Shown here: positions 1 to 9,224 of the stretch, piece by piece | Position numbering within the stretch: position 1 is the stretch's first letter | How the letters are laid out: each line of letters opens with the position of its first letter | Assembly (NCBI RefSeq): GCF_017311415.1 | Contig: NZ_JAEKIS010000004.1 | Location: forward strand, 244,655 to 308,654 | From: Salipiger abyssi | Lineage (GTDB): Bacteria > Pseudomonadota > Alphaproteobacteria > Rhodobacterales > Rhodobacteraceae | Direction: 5' to 3' | Length of the DNA: 64,000 nt | Translations under genes and position numbers: made by a program | Notes under the pieces: model-generated | What the model saw: only the letters and a program-made list of their open reading frames with translations | The model's database searches: none | What the model was told of the DNA's origin: nothing

Positions 1-1
1 C

Positions 2-1240
2 ACGATCTATCCCGGTGTAAAGATCGTCGAGGCGGGCAGGATGGTCGAGCCGATCTACCGGATCATCCTGGCCAATTCCCGGGTGCCCAAGATGATCGCT
101 GGCGACCTGAATGCCGAGATCGTCGGCGTGCGCACCGGCGTGCGCGCGCTTCTCGAAGTCGTCGCGCGCCACGGGCTGGCGGAGTTCGGTCGCGCCGTGG
201 AGGAGATGTTCGACCATGGCGAGCGTGTCGTGCGCACCTATTTCGAGGCGATCCCCGACGGCACCTATTCCGGCTCCGGCGTGATGGACGACAATGGGGT
301 GGAACCGGGGCAGATCCCCTTCGACATCACGGTGATCGTCGAGGGCGACAGCGTGCGGCTGGATTATTCTGCCGCGCCGCCGCAGCAGGCTGGGCCAATC
401 AACTGCCCGGTGCCGTCGACCATCTCCACCAGCCGCGTGGCGATCTCGATGCTGGCGGGCATGGGCGAGGCACCGAACGAAGGCCATTTCCGCGCCATCG
501 AGGTGGTGACCCGGCCCGGCACCATGTTCCACCCCCTGCCGCCCGCGCCGTGCTTTCTCTATGGCTGGCCCGCCGTGCAGGCCATCGAAGCGGTCTATCA
601 GGCGCTCAGCCATGCCGCGCCCGAGATCGTGCCCGCCATGTCCGGTGGCTGCATCTGCTCGCTGGTCCATTGGGGCACGCGCGAAAAGACCGGCGAGCCC
701 TGGGCCGATGGCGCGCCGCATCCGGTGGGACAGGGCGCCTGGAAGGGCCATGACGGCGGCACGATGCTTCATATCGCGGAAAGCGCGACACGGTTCTCGC
801 CGGTGGAGGTCTGGGAAAGCCGCAATCCGTGGCTCGTCGAGTGCATGGAACTGGTGCCCGACAGCGGCGGACCAGGCCAGTGGCGCGGCGGCATGGGCGT
901 GGATTTCGCCTTTCGGATGCTGGAGGACACCTATGTGACGACCTCGGTCGAGCGCACCGAAAACGGCCCCTGGGGTCTGGCAGGCGGCAGCGGCGGGCGG
1001 GCCAATGCGGTTCGGATAGAACGCGCCGGCGGCGCCGTTGAAAACCGGCCCAAGGCGACGCGCATCCCCATGCCGAAAGGTGATCTCCTGCGGCTGCGCA
1101 CCGGCGGCGGCGGCGGTTATGGCGCCCCGGGAGACAGAGCGCCGGAGGCGGTGCTGGCGGATCTCGAAGACGGCTATATCACCGAGGACTACGCCCGCCG
1201 CCACCATCCGCATGTGCCGCTGCCGGACCGCAAGTCTTAG
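2..1240 (+). CDS. Hydantoinase B/oxoprolinase family protein, C-terminal part (5'-truncated by the window)
   Basis: The frame is open from base 2 with no start, so the gene begins outside the window. About 412 codons of a family usually near 570 are present. The family is the beta subunit of ATP-dependent hydantoinases and 5-oxoprolinases, which open cyclic amides in the cytoplasm with the HyuA partner. Visible family features are the gly-rich middle motif 'SGGPGQWRGGMG' and the C-terminal 'GGGGGYGAPGDRAPEAVLAD' followed by an acidic tail that ends 'TEDYARRHHP'. The same tail architecture recurs in the three other HyuB proteins of this window. The HyuA partner presumably lies just upstream. 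It is followed after about 156 bp by an FAD oxidase and a TRAP system on the same strand. Family assignment is secure; the substrate is unknown. Confidence 0.9.
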   Translation, partial: TIYPGVKIVEAGRMVEPIYRIILANSRVPKMIAGDLNAEIVGVRTGVRALLEVVARHGLAEFGRAVEEMFDHGERVVRTYFEAIPDGTYSGSGVMDDNGVEPGQIPFDITVIVEGDSVRLDYSAAPPQQAGPINCPVPSTISTSRVAISMLAGMGEAPNEGHFRAIEVVTRPGTMFHPLPPAPCFLYGWPAVQAIEAVYQALSHAAPEIVPAMSGGCICSLVHWGTREKTGEPWADGAPHPVGQGAWKGHDGGTMLHIAESATRFSPVEVWESRNPWLVECMELVPDSGGPGQWRGGMGVDFAFRMLEDTYVTTSVERTENGPWGLAGGSGGRANAVRIERAGGAVENRPKATRIPMPKGDLLRLRTGGGGGYGAPGDRAPEAVLADLEDGYITEDYARRHHPHVPLPDRKS

Positions 1241-1296
1241 GCCTCACCCTCCATACCCGCCGCAGTCCTTTCGCAAAGGGACAGGGCGCCGATCAG

Positions 1297-1343
1297 CATA
1301 ACATATCCGTATATCAACTGAACGCATTGATATTTGCGTTATG
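1297..1343. promoter_or_regulatory. Nested inverted repeats upstream of the FAD oxidase/TRAP/HyuAB operon (candidate operator)
   Basis: CATAAC at 1297-1302 mirrors GTTATG at 1338-1343, and inside it AACGCA at 1321-1326 mirrors TGCGTT at 1335-1340. The stretch is clearly AT-richer than its surroundings and sits 54 bp before the likely start at 1397. It looks like a regulator-binding and promoter region, but no regulator gene is adjacent. Confidence 0.35.
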
Positions 1344-1396
1344 GCAGCCCGAGCCGCTTAATCCTCGCGACATTTTCCTGCGACGGTGAGAGCAAG

Positions 1397-2509
1397 GTGA
1401 CGGATCTGGGCACTTGGGATATCGTGGTGGTCGGCGGCGGACTCGTCGGCACGGCCACGGCGCTCGGCATGGCGCGGGACGGCGCACGGGTGCTCATCCT
1501 CGACGCCTCCGACACCAGCTTCCGCGCGAGCCGCGGCAATTTCGGGCTGGTCTGGGCGCAGAGCAAGGGCGCAGACAGCCGCGACTACGCCAGTTGGACC
1601 CGCAGCGCCGTCCGCGCCTGGCCCGACCTTCAGGACGAGCTGCGCGACCTCGCCGGCGTCGATACCCATTACGAGACCGGGCTGGGGCTGCATCTCTGCC
1701 TCGGCGCGGCGGAATTCGACACCCGCGCCGCCATGATACGTCGTGTCATGGCGCACAATCTGCCGGGCGACGATGTGCGCATGATCGGCCGCGACGAGCT
1801 GGCCGCGATCATGCCGGGCATCGGCCCGGAGGTCAGCGGCGCCTCGGTTTCCTCGCTGGACGGCGCCTGTCATTCGCTGGCGCTCTATCGCGGGCTCAGC
1901 CTCGCGGCGCAGCAGGCGGGCGCGACGCTGATGTCGAATATCGCCGTGACGGCCATCATCCCCGAGGACGCGGGGTATCGCGTCGAGGCCGAAGGGCTCT
2001 GCGCCCGCGCCGGAAAGGTGCTGATCGCGGCGGGGCTGGCGACCAACGATCTCGCCCGGCCCTTCGGCTTTCCCGAGATCGTGCGGCCGCAGAAGGGCCA
2101 GATCCTGGTGACCGAGCGCAGCGCCCCTGTGCTGCCGGCGGTGACCTCCGGCCTGCGACAGACCGCCGAGGGCACGATCCTGATCGGCGACACCAAGGAA
2201 GAGACCGCCGAAGACCGCTCGACCGGCGCCGGCATGCGCCAGCTCGCCAGCCGCGCGGTGCGGCTGTTCCCGGCCATCGGCGGGCTGCGGATCGTGCGCA
2301 GCTGGGCCGCGCTGCGCGTGCTCACCCCGGACGGCCACCCGGTCTATGACGAATCCCCGACACATCCCGGGATCTTCGTGGCCACGACCCATTCCGGCGT
2401 GACCCTCGCACCGGCCCACCGGGGGCCGCTCGCGCAGTGGATCATGAACGGGCAGAGGCCCCCGGAATTCGCCAGCTTTACGGCGCAACGCTTTCAACAA
2501 CCAAACTGA
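1397..2509 (+). CDS. FAD-dependent amino/imino-acid oxidoreductase (DAO family)
   Basis: A 370-residue glycine/D-amino-acid oxidase-like protein (DadA/ThiO fold). The N-terminal dinucleotide motif GGGLVG lies at residues 13-18 after the beta strand 'DIVVVG', and the C-terminal FAD closure 'ATTHSGVTLAPAHRGPLA' is present. The frame stays open upstream to a TTG at 1334, but I prefer the GTG at 1397: it places the Rossmann strand near residue 8 as usual, and purine-rich GAGAGC precedes it. The gene ends 21 bp before dctP and is co-oriented with a TRAP importer and hydantoinase A/B. It probably oxidises an imported amine or amino acid, or the product of ring opening, in the cytoplasm. The exact substrate cannot be read from sequence. 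Confidence 0.85.
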   Translation: MTDLGTWDIVVVGGGLVGTATALGMARDGARVLILDASDTSFRASRGNFGLVWAQSKGADSRDYASWTRSAVRAWPDLQDELRDLAGVDTHYETGLGLHLCLGAAEFDTRAAMIRRVMAHNLPGDDVRMIGRDELAAIMPGIGPEVSGASVSSLDGACHSLALYRGLSLAAQQAGATLMSNIAVTAIIPEDAGYRVEAEGLCARAGKVLIAAGLATNDLARPFGFPEIVRPQKGQILVTERSAPVLPAVTSGLRQTAEGTILIGDTKEETAEDRSTGAGMRQLASRAVRLFPAIGGLRIVRSWAALRVLTPDGHPVYDESPTHPGIFVATTHSGVTLAPAHRGPLAQWIMNGQRPPEFASFTAQRFQQPN

Positions 2510-2530
2510 AAAAACCAACAGGACAACACC

Positions 2531-3523
2531 ATGACATATACCCGTCTTTCCCTCGCCTCCCTGCTTGCCGCCGGCCTTCTTGCCGCGCCCGCCAGCGCCG
2601 ATGTCAAATGGACCTTCGGCGGCATCAACCCGCCCGGCGCGCCGGTCACCCAGGCCTCCAAGCGTTTTGCCGAACTGGTGACCGAGCGCACCGAGGGCCG
2701 CGTGCAGATCGACTTCTACGAAGGCTCGCAGCTCGGCTCCGGCCCGGCGCAGATCGAGGCCATGTCGGTGGGCGCTCAGGAGGGCTATATCTCCTCCGGC
2801 TCCAACGCCTCGAACCTGGTCAAGGAATTCGGCGTGGTCGACATTCCCTTCGTCTTCGAGGATCAGGACCACTTCCTTGCCTTCATGGAAAGCGATCTTG
2901 CCGCCGGGCTCCAGCAGCGGCTGCGCGACGAGTTCAACGTCCGTATCCTCGCCACCAACTGGTTCCGCCTGCCCCGCGTCTTCCTGACCAAGGAATCCTG
3001 CGTCGAGAGCCCCGAGGACATCGCCGGCAAGCGCGCCCGCTCGCCCAACCTGCCGATGTTCGTCGCCGGCTGGGAATCCATCGGCACCGTGCCGGTCACC
3101 ATCTCCTATGGCGAGACCTATATGGCGCTGAGCCAGGGCGTCGCCGACATGGCCGAAAGCGCCGGCGAGCAGGTCTTCTCCTCGAAATTCTACGAGGTGC
3201 TGCCCTATGTGACCGACGCGCAGATGATGTATCCGCAGAACTCGGTCTATGTCGCCGAAAGCGCCTTCCAGCAGCTTTCCGACGAGGACAAGGCCATCGT
3301 CACCCAGGCCGCAGAGGACGCGGGTGATTACTTTGTCTCGCTGGTCGAGGAGCAGACCGCGCCCAACCGCGCCACGATGGAGGTCGAGGGCGTGACCTTC
3401 TGCGAGATGTCCGCCGAGACCCGCGCGGCCTTCTCCGCCAAGGTCGCGGCTTCGGTTCCCACCTTCGAGGAAGAGGGGCTGCTGCCCGAAGGCTGGTGGG
3501 ATCAGATCCAGGCGATGAAGTAA
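2531..3523 (+). CDS. TRAP transporter periplasmic solute-binding protein (DctP family)
   Basis: A 330-residue protein with a clear Sec signal peptide: basic/polar start, hydrophobic 'LASLLAAGLLAAP', cleavage predicted after ASA at residue 23. The mature part begins 'DVKWTFGG' and shows the DctP pattern: 'VVDIPFVFEDQDHFLAFM' near residue 100, the conserved Arg of the solute clamp around 'IAGKRARSPNLPM', and the helix-rich C-terminus. It binds an organic acid or amide in the periplasm and delivers it to the DctQM permease encoded just downstream. A strong hairpin separates it from dctQ, which usually gives an excess of binding protein. Neighbouring HyuAB suggests a cyclic amide, N-carbamoyl compound or related carboxylate as ligand (inference). 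Confidence 0.92.
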   Translation: MTYTRLSLASLLAAGLLAAPASADVKWTFGGINPPGAPVTQASKRFAELVTERTEGRVQIDFYEGSQLGSGPAQIEAMSVGAQEGYISSGSNASNLVKEFGVVDIPFVFEDQDHFLAFMESDLAAGLQQRLRDEFNVRILATNWFRLPRVFLTKESCVESPEDIAGKRARSPNLPMFVAGWESIGTVPVTISYGETYMALSQGVADMAESAGEQVFSSKFYEVLPYVTDAQMMYPQNSVYVAESAFQQLSDEDKAIVTQAAEDAGDYFVSLVEEQTAPNRATMEVEGVTFCEMSAETRAAFSAKVAASVPTFEEEGLLPEGWWDQIQAMK

Positions 3524-3547
3524 TCCCGCCGCCGCGCGGACAGGCGC

Positions 3548-3570
3548 CGCGGGCCGGTTTCCGGCCCGCG
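3548..3570 (+). promoter_or_regulatory. Intercistronic hairpin between dctP and dctQ
   Basis: A perfect 10-bp stem CGCGGGCCGG / CCGGCCCGCG with a TTT loop lies in the 70-bp gap. No U-run follows, so it is more likely an mRNA-stabilising or partial attenuation element, favouring dctP over dctQM, than a full terminator. Confidence 0.6.
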
Positions 3571-3593
3571 CAACCCCAACCCGGACCCTTGCC

Positions 3594-4091
3594 ATGACAA
3601 CCCTGCTTTCCGGCCTGCACCGCCTGACGCTCTGGTTCTGCGCGGCGCTTGCGGTGGCGATCATCGGCGCGCTCAGCGTCCAGATCGTCTCGCGCTACGT
3701 GTTCAACGCGCCGGTTCACATGACCGACGACATCGCGGAAATCTCGCTGATCTGGATGACCTTTCTGGGCGCTGCCCTGGTCTATCGCGAGGGCGGCCAT
3801 ATCGGGCTCGACCTGCTCGACAATCTCACCCGCCCGGCGCTGCGGCGCTGGCTGCGCATCGTGCTGCACCTGCTGGTGGTGGCGGTGCTGGCCTATATCA
3901 TCACCCAGGTGCGCCAGCTCTACCCGCTGATGTCGCGGCTGGAATTCGGCACCGTGCCCAAGGGGCCGCTGACCTCGAAATTCATGCTGATCCTGCTGCC
4001 CTTCGGCATCGGCGCGGGCATGACCATTCTCTTCGCGCTGGAGGCGGTCTGGACCGAGCTGCGCGGCGCACCGGCGGAGGCCGACACATGA
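3594..4091 (+). CDS. TRAP transporter small permease subunit (DctQ family)
   Basis: A 165-residue integral membrane protein with four hydrophobic segments, the usual DctQ length and topology. The segment 'VQIVSRYVFNAPVHMTDDIAE' near residues 24-44 is the family signature (R-Y-x-F-N...W/D-E), and 'MTFLGAALVYREGGHIGLDLL' follows it. It forms the membrane complex with DctM that takes substrate from the preceding DctP. Its stop overlaps the dctM start by 4 bp (ATGA at 4088), indicating translational coupling. Confidence 0.9.
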   Translation: MTTLLSGLHRLTLWFCAALAVAIIGALSVQIVSRYVFNAPVHMTDDIAEISLIWMTFLGAALVYREGGHIGLDLLDNLTRPALRRWLRIVLHLLVVAVLAYIITQVRQLYPLMSRLEFGTVPKGPLTSKFMLILLPFGIGAGMTILFALEAVWTELRGAPAEADT

Positions 4092-5377
4092 CCACCGCGA
4101 TCTTTCTCGCGCTCTTCTTCGGGCTGCTGATCCTCGGCCTGCCGGTCGCCTATACAATGCTGGTGACCTCGGCGGTCTATATCCTGCTGGCTGGGCTGCC
4201 GGAGATCCAGCTCACCCTGCGCGCCTCGGGCGGCATCGAGAGCTTTTCGCTGCTGGCGATCCCGATGTTCCTGCTGGCCGGCAACCTGATGAACGGCATG
4301 GGCGTGACCGAACGCATCTTTGCCTTTGCCGGGGTGCTGGTGCGCCACATCACCGGCGGGCTGGGCCATGTCAACGTGGTGGCCTCGATCCTGTTTGCCG
4401 GCATGTCCGGCTCTGCCGTCGCCGATGCCGGCGGGCTCGGTTCGGTCGAGATCCGCGCCATGGAGCAGGCCGGCTATTCCAAGCGCTTCTCCGCCGCCGT
4501 CACCGCCGCATCGGCCACCATGGGGCCGATCATCCCGCCCTCGATCACGCTGGTGGTCTATGGCTTCCTCGCCGAGGAATCCGTCGGGCGGCTGTTTCTC
4601 GGCGGCGCGCTGCCGGGGCTGCTGAGCGGCTTTGCCCTGATGGTGATCATCTACCTGCTCGTCGTCACCGGGCGCGAGACCGCGCCGCGCCTGCCGCGCG
4701 CCAGCTTTGCCGAGGTGGTCACCGCCTTCTGGCGTGCCCTGCCCGCGCTGATGGCGCCGGTGATCCTGCTCGGCGGCATCCTCGCCGGCGTCTTCACCCC
4801 CACCGAAGCCTCGGTCGTGGTGGTGCTCTATATCCTGGTGATCGGCACGATCTCCATGGGGTTCGACCGCCGGCAGATCGCCGAGGCGCTGCTCGGCACC
4901 GTGCGGACCTCGGCGGCGACGCTCTTCATCATCGCGGTCTCCGCGGTCTTCGGCTGGATCATCTCGATCCAGCGGCTGCCGCTGGAGATGGTCGGGCTGA
5001 TGCAGGATCTCTTCGTCTCCAAGGCGGCGGCGATCGCGCTGATCATCGTGATCCTGCTGATCGTCGGCATGTTCATGGAGGTGCTGGCGGCGCTGGTGCT
5101 CTTGGTACCGACGCTGCTGGCCATCGCGTCGAGCTTTGACATCGACACGGTGCATCTGGGGGTGACCGTGGTGGTGACCATGATGATCGGCACCATCACC
5201 CCGCCGGTGGGGCTCGTGCTCTACACCGTGATGACCGTGGCCGACATCCGGATGGGCGAGCTGACCCGCTCGCTGGCCCCCTTCTACCTGGCGATGATCG
5301 CCGTGGCGCTTCTGGTGGCCTTCGTGCCGCAGATCACGCTGTTCCTGCCCGATCTGCTGATGCCGACGGCGCAATAA
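4088..5377 (+). CDS. TRAP transporter large permease subunit (DctM family)
   Basis: A 429-residue, very hydrophobic protein of about 12 membrane segments and usual DctM length. Family motifs are visible: 'FLLAGNLMNGMGVTERIF', 'GMSGSAVADAGGLG', 'ATMGPIIPPSITLVVYG', and near the C-terminus 'GTITPPVGLVLYTV'. It is the sodium-coupled translocation channel of the TRAP importer made with the two preceding genes. It overlaps dctQ by 4 bp and ends 25 bp before hyuA, so uptake and hydantoinase-type hydrolysis are transcribed together. Confidence 0.95.
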   Translation: MTTAIFLALFFGLLILGLPVAYTMLVTSAVYILLAGLPEIQLTLRASGGIESFSLLAIPMFLLAGNLMNGMGVTERIFAFAGVLVRHITGGLGHVNVVASILFAGMSGSAVADAGGLGSVEIRAMEQAGYSKRFSAAVTAASATMGPIIPPSITLVVYGFLAEESVGRLFLGGALPGLLSGFALMVIIYLLVVTGRETAPRLPRASFAEVVTAFWRALPALMAPVILLGGILAGVFTPTEASVVVVLYILVIGTISMGFDRRQIAEALLGTVRTSAATLFIIAVSAVFGWIISIQRLPLEMVGLMQDLFVSKAAAIALIIVILLIVGMFMEVLAALVLLVPTLLAIASSFDIDTVHLGVTVVVTMMIGTITPPVGLVLYTVMTVADIRMGELTRSLAPFYLAMIAVALLVAFVPQITLFLPDLLMPTAQ

Positions 5378-5402
5378 GACTGACTGCAAAGGACCTGACA
5401 CA

Positions 5403-7427
5403 ATGTACCGTATCGGCTTCGATGTGGGCGGCACCTTCACCGATTTCACGGCCCTCGAGACCGGAACCGGCAAAGCCATCCACTTCAAGACCTCCTCCAC
5501 GCCGCACGATCCGTCCGAGGCGATCGAGACCGGCCTGCGCCACTATGTCGAAGAGCTGGGCGTCGCGCCCGAGGCCTTCGAATTCGTCGGCCACGGCACC
5601 ACGGTGGCCACCAATATGGTGATCGAGCGGCGCGGCGTGCCGACCGGGCTGATCACCACGAAAGGCGCGCGCGACGTGCTGGAGATCGGGCGCCAGACCC
5701 GCCCACATCTCTACGATTATGCCATTACCAAACCCGAGCCGCTGGTCGAGCGCTACATGGCGCTGGAGGTCACCGAGCGGCTGAACGCCGATGGCGACGT
5801 GCTGGAGCCGCTGAACGAGGATGAGGTGCGCAAGGCCGCCGAAACCCTGCGCGACGCCGGCGCCGAGGCGGTGGCGATCTGCTTCCTGCATGCCTATCGC
5901 GACGGGCGCCACGAACGCCGCGCCGCCGAGATCGTGCGCGAGGTGCTGCCAAACGCCTATGTCTCGATCTCGTCCGAGGTGCTGCCGGAGTTCCGCGAGT
6001 TCGAACGTTTCTCGACCACGGTGATCAACGCCTATGTCGGGCCGCGCATGGACCGCTATCTCGAACGCTTCCTGCAACGGCTGGCCGATATCGGCATCGA
6101 AAGCGCGCCGCGCACGATCCATTCCAATGGCGGGCTGATGTCGGTGGACGCGGTGCGCAGCTTCCCCGTGCGCACCTGCCTTTCGGGTCCGGCGGCGGGC
6201 GTGGTGGGCGCGGCCAAGGTCGCCGGCGTCTCGGGCTATCCCAACATCGTCACCTATGATGTCGGCGGCACCTCCACCGATGTGTCGCTGGTCGAAGAGG
6301 GCCGCCCGGCCTTCACCACCTCGCGGCTGGTGGCGGATTACCCGGTGCGCTGCCCGATGCTGGATATCAACGTGATCGGCGCCGGCGGCGGCTCCATCGC
6401 GGCGCTGGACGATGCCGGTGCGCTGAAGGTCGGGCCGCGCTCGGCGGGCGCCTATCCCGGCCCCGTCGCCTATGGCCAGGGCGGCACCGAGCCCACCACC
6501 ACCGACGCCAATCTGGTGCTGGGCCGGCTCGCCTCGGACACGCTGCTCTCGGGCCGCATGCAGGTGGATACCGAGGCCGCCCGCGCCGCCATCGAGAGCA
6601 AGATCGCCAAACCGCTGGGGCTGAGCGTCGAAGAGGCCGCGCTTGGCATCCTGCGCATCGCCGTGGCCAATATGGGCCGGGCGATCCGCGCGGTCTCCAC
6701 CGAAAAGGGCCACCGGCTTCAAGATTTCGCGCTCTTCGCCTATGGCGGCGCGGGGCCGCTGCACGCCGCCGCCGTGGCGGTCGAGACCGGCATGAAGACG
6801 GTGATCGTGCCCGCCCAGCCCGGCACCATGTGCGCCCGCGGCATCCTGCTCTCGGATGTGGGGTTCGATTTCGTCCGCACCGGTGTTTCCACCGCCTCGC
6901 CCGACCGCTGGCCGGAGATCGGCGCCGCCTTCCACGAGATGCTGGAGCAGGGCAACGCCTGGCTGGAGAACGAGGGCGTGCCGGAAGACCGCCGCGCCAT
7001 GCTCTATGTGGTGGATGCGCGCTATGACGGGCAGAACCACGAGGTGCAGGTGGCGCTCGACGGCCCCGAGGCCGGCTACGTCACCTTCCTCGACGGGTTC
7101 CGCGCCGCCCACCGGCAGGAATACGGCTATGACATCGAGGAGCGCGCGGTCGAGATCGTCAACCTGCGGCTCTCGGTCAAGGGCGCCTCGGCGGCCCCGG
7201 CGGAGACCGAGTACAGCGCACAGGAGGGCGATCCGGTGATCGGCTCGCGGCAGGTCTATTTCGACGGCGGCTGGTACGAGACCAGCCTCTACGAGCGCGC
7301 CCGCCTGCCCGTCGGGCCCTATGTCGAAGGCCCCGCCATCGTCCAGGAAATGTCCTCGACCACCATTGTCGAGCCGGGACAGCGGCTGCGCGTGGATGCG
7401 TCGGGCACCATGATTATCGAGGTCTGA
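5403..7427 (+). CDS. Hydantoinase A/oxoprolinase family protein (HyuA)
   Basis: A 674-residue ATPase-like subunit of the hydantoinase/5-oxoprolinase family. The phosphate-1 loop 'IGFDVGGTFTDF' at residues 4-15, the second loop 'YDVGGTSTDVSLVEEG' near residue 285 and the gly-rich 'FAYGGAGPLHAAAVA' near residue 445 mark the actin/hexokinase-like core that phosphorylates the cyclic amide. The start has AAGGA 7-8 nt upstream. It is followed after 3 bp by its hyuB partner, and the pair acts in the cytoplasm. Hydantoins, N-methylhydantoin and 5-oxoproline are the known substrates of the family; nothing in the sequence decides between them. A paralogous pair lies at 41340-45115 on the other strand. 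Confidence 0.93.
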   Translation: MYRIGFDVGGTFTDFTALETGTGKAIHFKTSSTPHDPSEAIETGLRHYVEELGVAPEAFEFVGHGTTVATNMVIERRGVPTGLITTKGARDVLEIGRQTRPHLYDYAITKPEPLVERYMALEVTERLNADGDVLEPLNEDEVRKAAETLRDAGAEAVAICFLHAYRDGRHERRAAEIVREVLPNAYVSISSEVLPEFREFERFSTTVINAYVGPRMDRYLERFLQRLADIGIESAPRTIHSNGGLMSVDAVRSFPVRTCLSGPAAGVVGAAKVAGVSGYPNIVTYDVGGTSTDVSLVEEGRPAFTTSRLVADYPVRCPMLDINVIGAGGGSIAALDDAGALKVGPRSAGAYPGPVAYGQGGTEPTTTDANLVLGRLASDTLLSGRMQVDTEAARAAIESKIAKPLGLSVEEAALGILRIAVANMGRAIRAVSTEKGHRLQDFALFAYGGAGPLHAAAVAVETGMKTVIVPAQPGTMCARGILLSDVGFDFVRTGVSTASPDRWPEIGAAFHEMLEQGNAWLENEGVPEDRRAMLYVVDARYDGQNHEVQVALDGPEAGYVTFLDGFRAAHRQEYGYDIEERAVEIVNLRLSVKGASAAPAETEYSAQEGDPVIGSRQVYFDGGWYETSLYERARLPVGPYVEGPAIVQEMSSTTIVEPGQRLRVDASGTMIIEV

Positions 7428-7430
7428 GCC

Positions 7431-9149
7431 ATGAACGACACACGCAAACCCGCCCTCTCCGACCCCATCGCCATGGAGGTCTTTACCAACCGTCTGCTGG
7501 CGGTGGCCGACGAGATCGGCACTTCGATGATCCGCGCCTCGTTCTCGTCGAACATCAAGGAACGTAAGGATTGCTCGGTGGCGCTGTTCTCCGCCGACGG
7601 GCGGCTGATCGCGCAGGCCAGCCACATCCCGCTGCATCTGGGCTCGCTCATGGGCTCGGTCGGCGCGGTGCTGAAGGCCTATCCGATCGAGCGCATGGTC
7701 GAGGGCGATGTCTTCATCTGCAACGATCCCTATGTGGCGGGCGGCACGCATACGCCGGATATCTCGGTTGTCACCCCGGTCTTTGCCGACGGGCGGCTGC
7801 GCTATTTCACCGCCAATATCGGCCACCATTCGGATGTCGGCGGCACCGTGCCGGGCTCGATCCATGGCGGCGCCACCTCGATCTTCGAAGAGGGGCTGCG
7901 GCTGCCGGTGATGAAGCTCTTCCGCGCCGGTGTGCTGGATGAGGATCTGCTGCGGATGATCTCGCTCAACTCGCGCTCCTCCGAAGAACGCTGGCTCGAC
8001 ATCAAGGTCCAGGCGGCGGCAAACGAGCGCGGCGCGCGGCTGATGCGCGAGCTCGCCGATACGCTGGGCGCCGACAAGGTCGATGCGCTGGTCGAAGATC
8101 TCTTTGCCTATACCGCGCAGCGCCTGCGCAACCGCATCGCCGAGATGCAGGACGGCACCGCGAGCTTTCATTCCAAGATCGAGAGCGACGGGCTCGGCCC
8201 GGTCGAGGTGCCGATCCAGGCCAATGTCACGGTCAGGGGCGACCGGCTGATCGTCGATTTCGAGGGCACCGGCCCGCAGGCGCGTGGCGGGCTCAACGTG
8301 GTGGCCTCGGCGCTCAACGCCTCGGTCTATTACGTGGTCAAGACGCTGCTCGACCCGTATCTCCTGCCCAATTCCGGCATGTTCGACGGGGTGGAGATCT
8401 CCGCCCCCGAGGGCAGCCTGCTGAACCCGCGCCAGCCCGCCGCCACCGGCGCCCGCTCGATCACCTGCAACAAGGTGGTGCGCGCGCTCATCGGCGCCTT
8501 CTCGCAGCTTCTGCCCGAGGATCGCGGCCAGGCCGCCGGGCAGGATATCGTGCCGGTGATGGTCTTTGCCGGCAAGCGCCGGGGCCGTGACGAGGGTTAT
8601 GTCTATCTCGAATCCATCGGCGGCGGCGCCGGCGCACGGGCGCTGGGGAACGGCATGGACGGGGTGCATGTGCATGTCACCAATTCCTCCAACCTGCCCA
8701 TCGAACCGCTGGAGATCGAATACGATCTGATCGTCGACGAATACGCACTGGTCGAGGACAGCTCCGGCGCCGGGCGCTATCGCGGCGGCATGGGCATCGC
8801 CCGGCAGATCTCGGCGCCCCATGGCGGGGTGATCTTCACCGCCCGCTCCGACGGCCACCGCGAGGGCGCCCCCGGCGCACGCGGCGGCACGGCGGGGCGC
8901 CCGGCGCATCTGGTGAAGAACGCAGGCAGCGATCATGCCGAGGAACTGAGCCCGATGATCGCCAATCTGACGCTGGAGGCGGGCGAGAACGTCCGGCTGG
9001 AAACCCCGGGCGGCGGCGGCTACGGCGATGCGGCAGAGCGCGACCCGGCGGCGCTGGCGGGCGACCTGCGCGACGGGCGCATGAGCCGGGAGCGGGCCGA
9101 GGCGCTTTATGGTAGGGCCAAGCTCGACGCGGCGCTGGCGCAGGTCTGA
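7431..9149 (+). CDS. Hydantoinase B/oxoprolinase family protein (HyuB)
   Basis: A 572-residue protein, full family length. N-terminal signatures include 'DEIGTSMIRASFSSNIKER' and 'FSADGRLIAQASHIPLHLGS'; metal/active-site-like motifs are 'NDPYVAGGTHTPDI' and 'GHHSDVGGTVPGS' around residues 100-145. The C-terminal 'TPGGGGYGDAAERDP' tail is standard. It forms the heteromer with the HyuA encoded 3 bp upstream and catalyses ring opening of the activated cyclic amide. It is the last gene of the TRAP/HyuAB operon, and a strong rho-independent terminator follows 24 bp later. Confidence 0.93.
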   Translation: MNDTRKPALSDPIAMEVFTNRLLAVADEIGTSMIRASFSSNIKERKDCSVALFSADGRLIAQASHIPLHLGSLMGSVGAVLKAYPIERMVEGDVFICNDPYVAGGTHTPDISVVTPVFADGRLRYFTANIGHHSDVGGTVPGSIHGGATSIFEEGLRLPVMKLFRAGVLDEDLLRMISLNSRSSEERWLDIKVQAAANERGARLMRELADTLGADKVDALVEDLFAYTAQRLRNRIAEMQDGTASFHSKIESDGLGPVEVPIQANVTVRGDRLIVDFEGTGPQARGGLNVVASALNASVYYVVKTLLDPYLLPNSGMFDGVEISAPEGSLLNPRQPAATGARSITCNKVVRALIGAFSQLLPEDRGQAAGQDIVPVMVFAGKRRGRDEGYVYLESIGGGAGARALGNGMDGVHVHVTNSSNLPIEPLEIEYDLIVDEYALVEDSSGAGRYRGGMGIARQISAPHGGVIFTARSDGHREGAPGARGGTAGRPAHLVKNAGSDHAEELSPMIANLTLEAGENVRLETPGGGGYGDAAERDPAALAGDLRDGRMSRERAEALYGRAKLDAALAQV

Positions 9150-9173
9150 GCGGCCTTTCTTCGCAAGGTGTTA

Positions 9174-9203
9174 CGCCCGCCGCGCGCATGCGGCGGGCGT
9201 TTT
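9174..9203 (+). terminator. Rho-independent terminator after hyuB
   Basis: Perfect 10-bp stem CGCCCGCCGC / GCGGCGGGCG with a GCGCAT loop, followed directly by TTTT. It ends the plus-strand TRAP/HyuAB operon. Confidence 0.85.
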
Positions 9204-9224
9204 CATGCGTGACTGGCGTGGAGG

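Noticed and set aside
1334..1396. TTG start at 1334 for the FAD oxidase
   Set aside because: It adds 21 residues before the usual N-terminal strand and runs through the promoter-like dyads; GTG 1397 fits better.
5334..8936. A 1200-codon open frame on the minus strand, antisense to hyuAB, and similar long antisense frames (for example 1358-3664 minus and 16737-19754 plus)
   Set aside because: They lie wholly opposite genes with clear family motifs, have low-complexity Arg/His/Gly-rich translations and no domain. Long antisense frames are expected in high-GC coding DNA.
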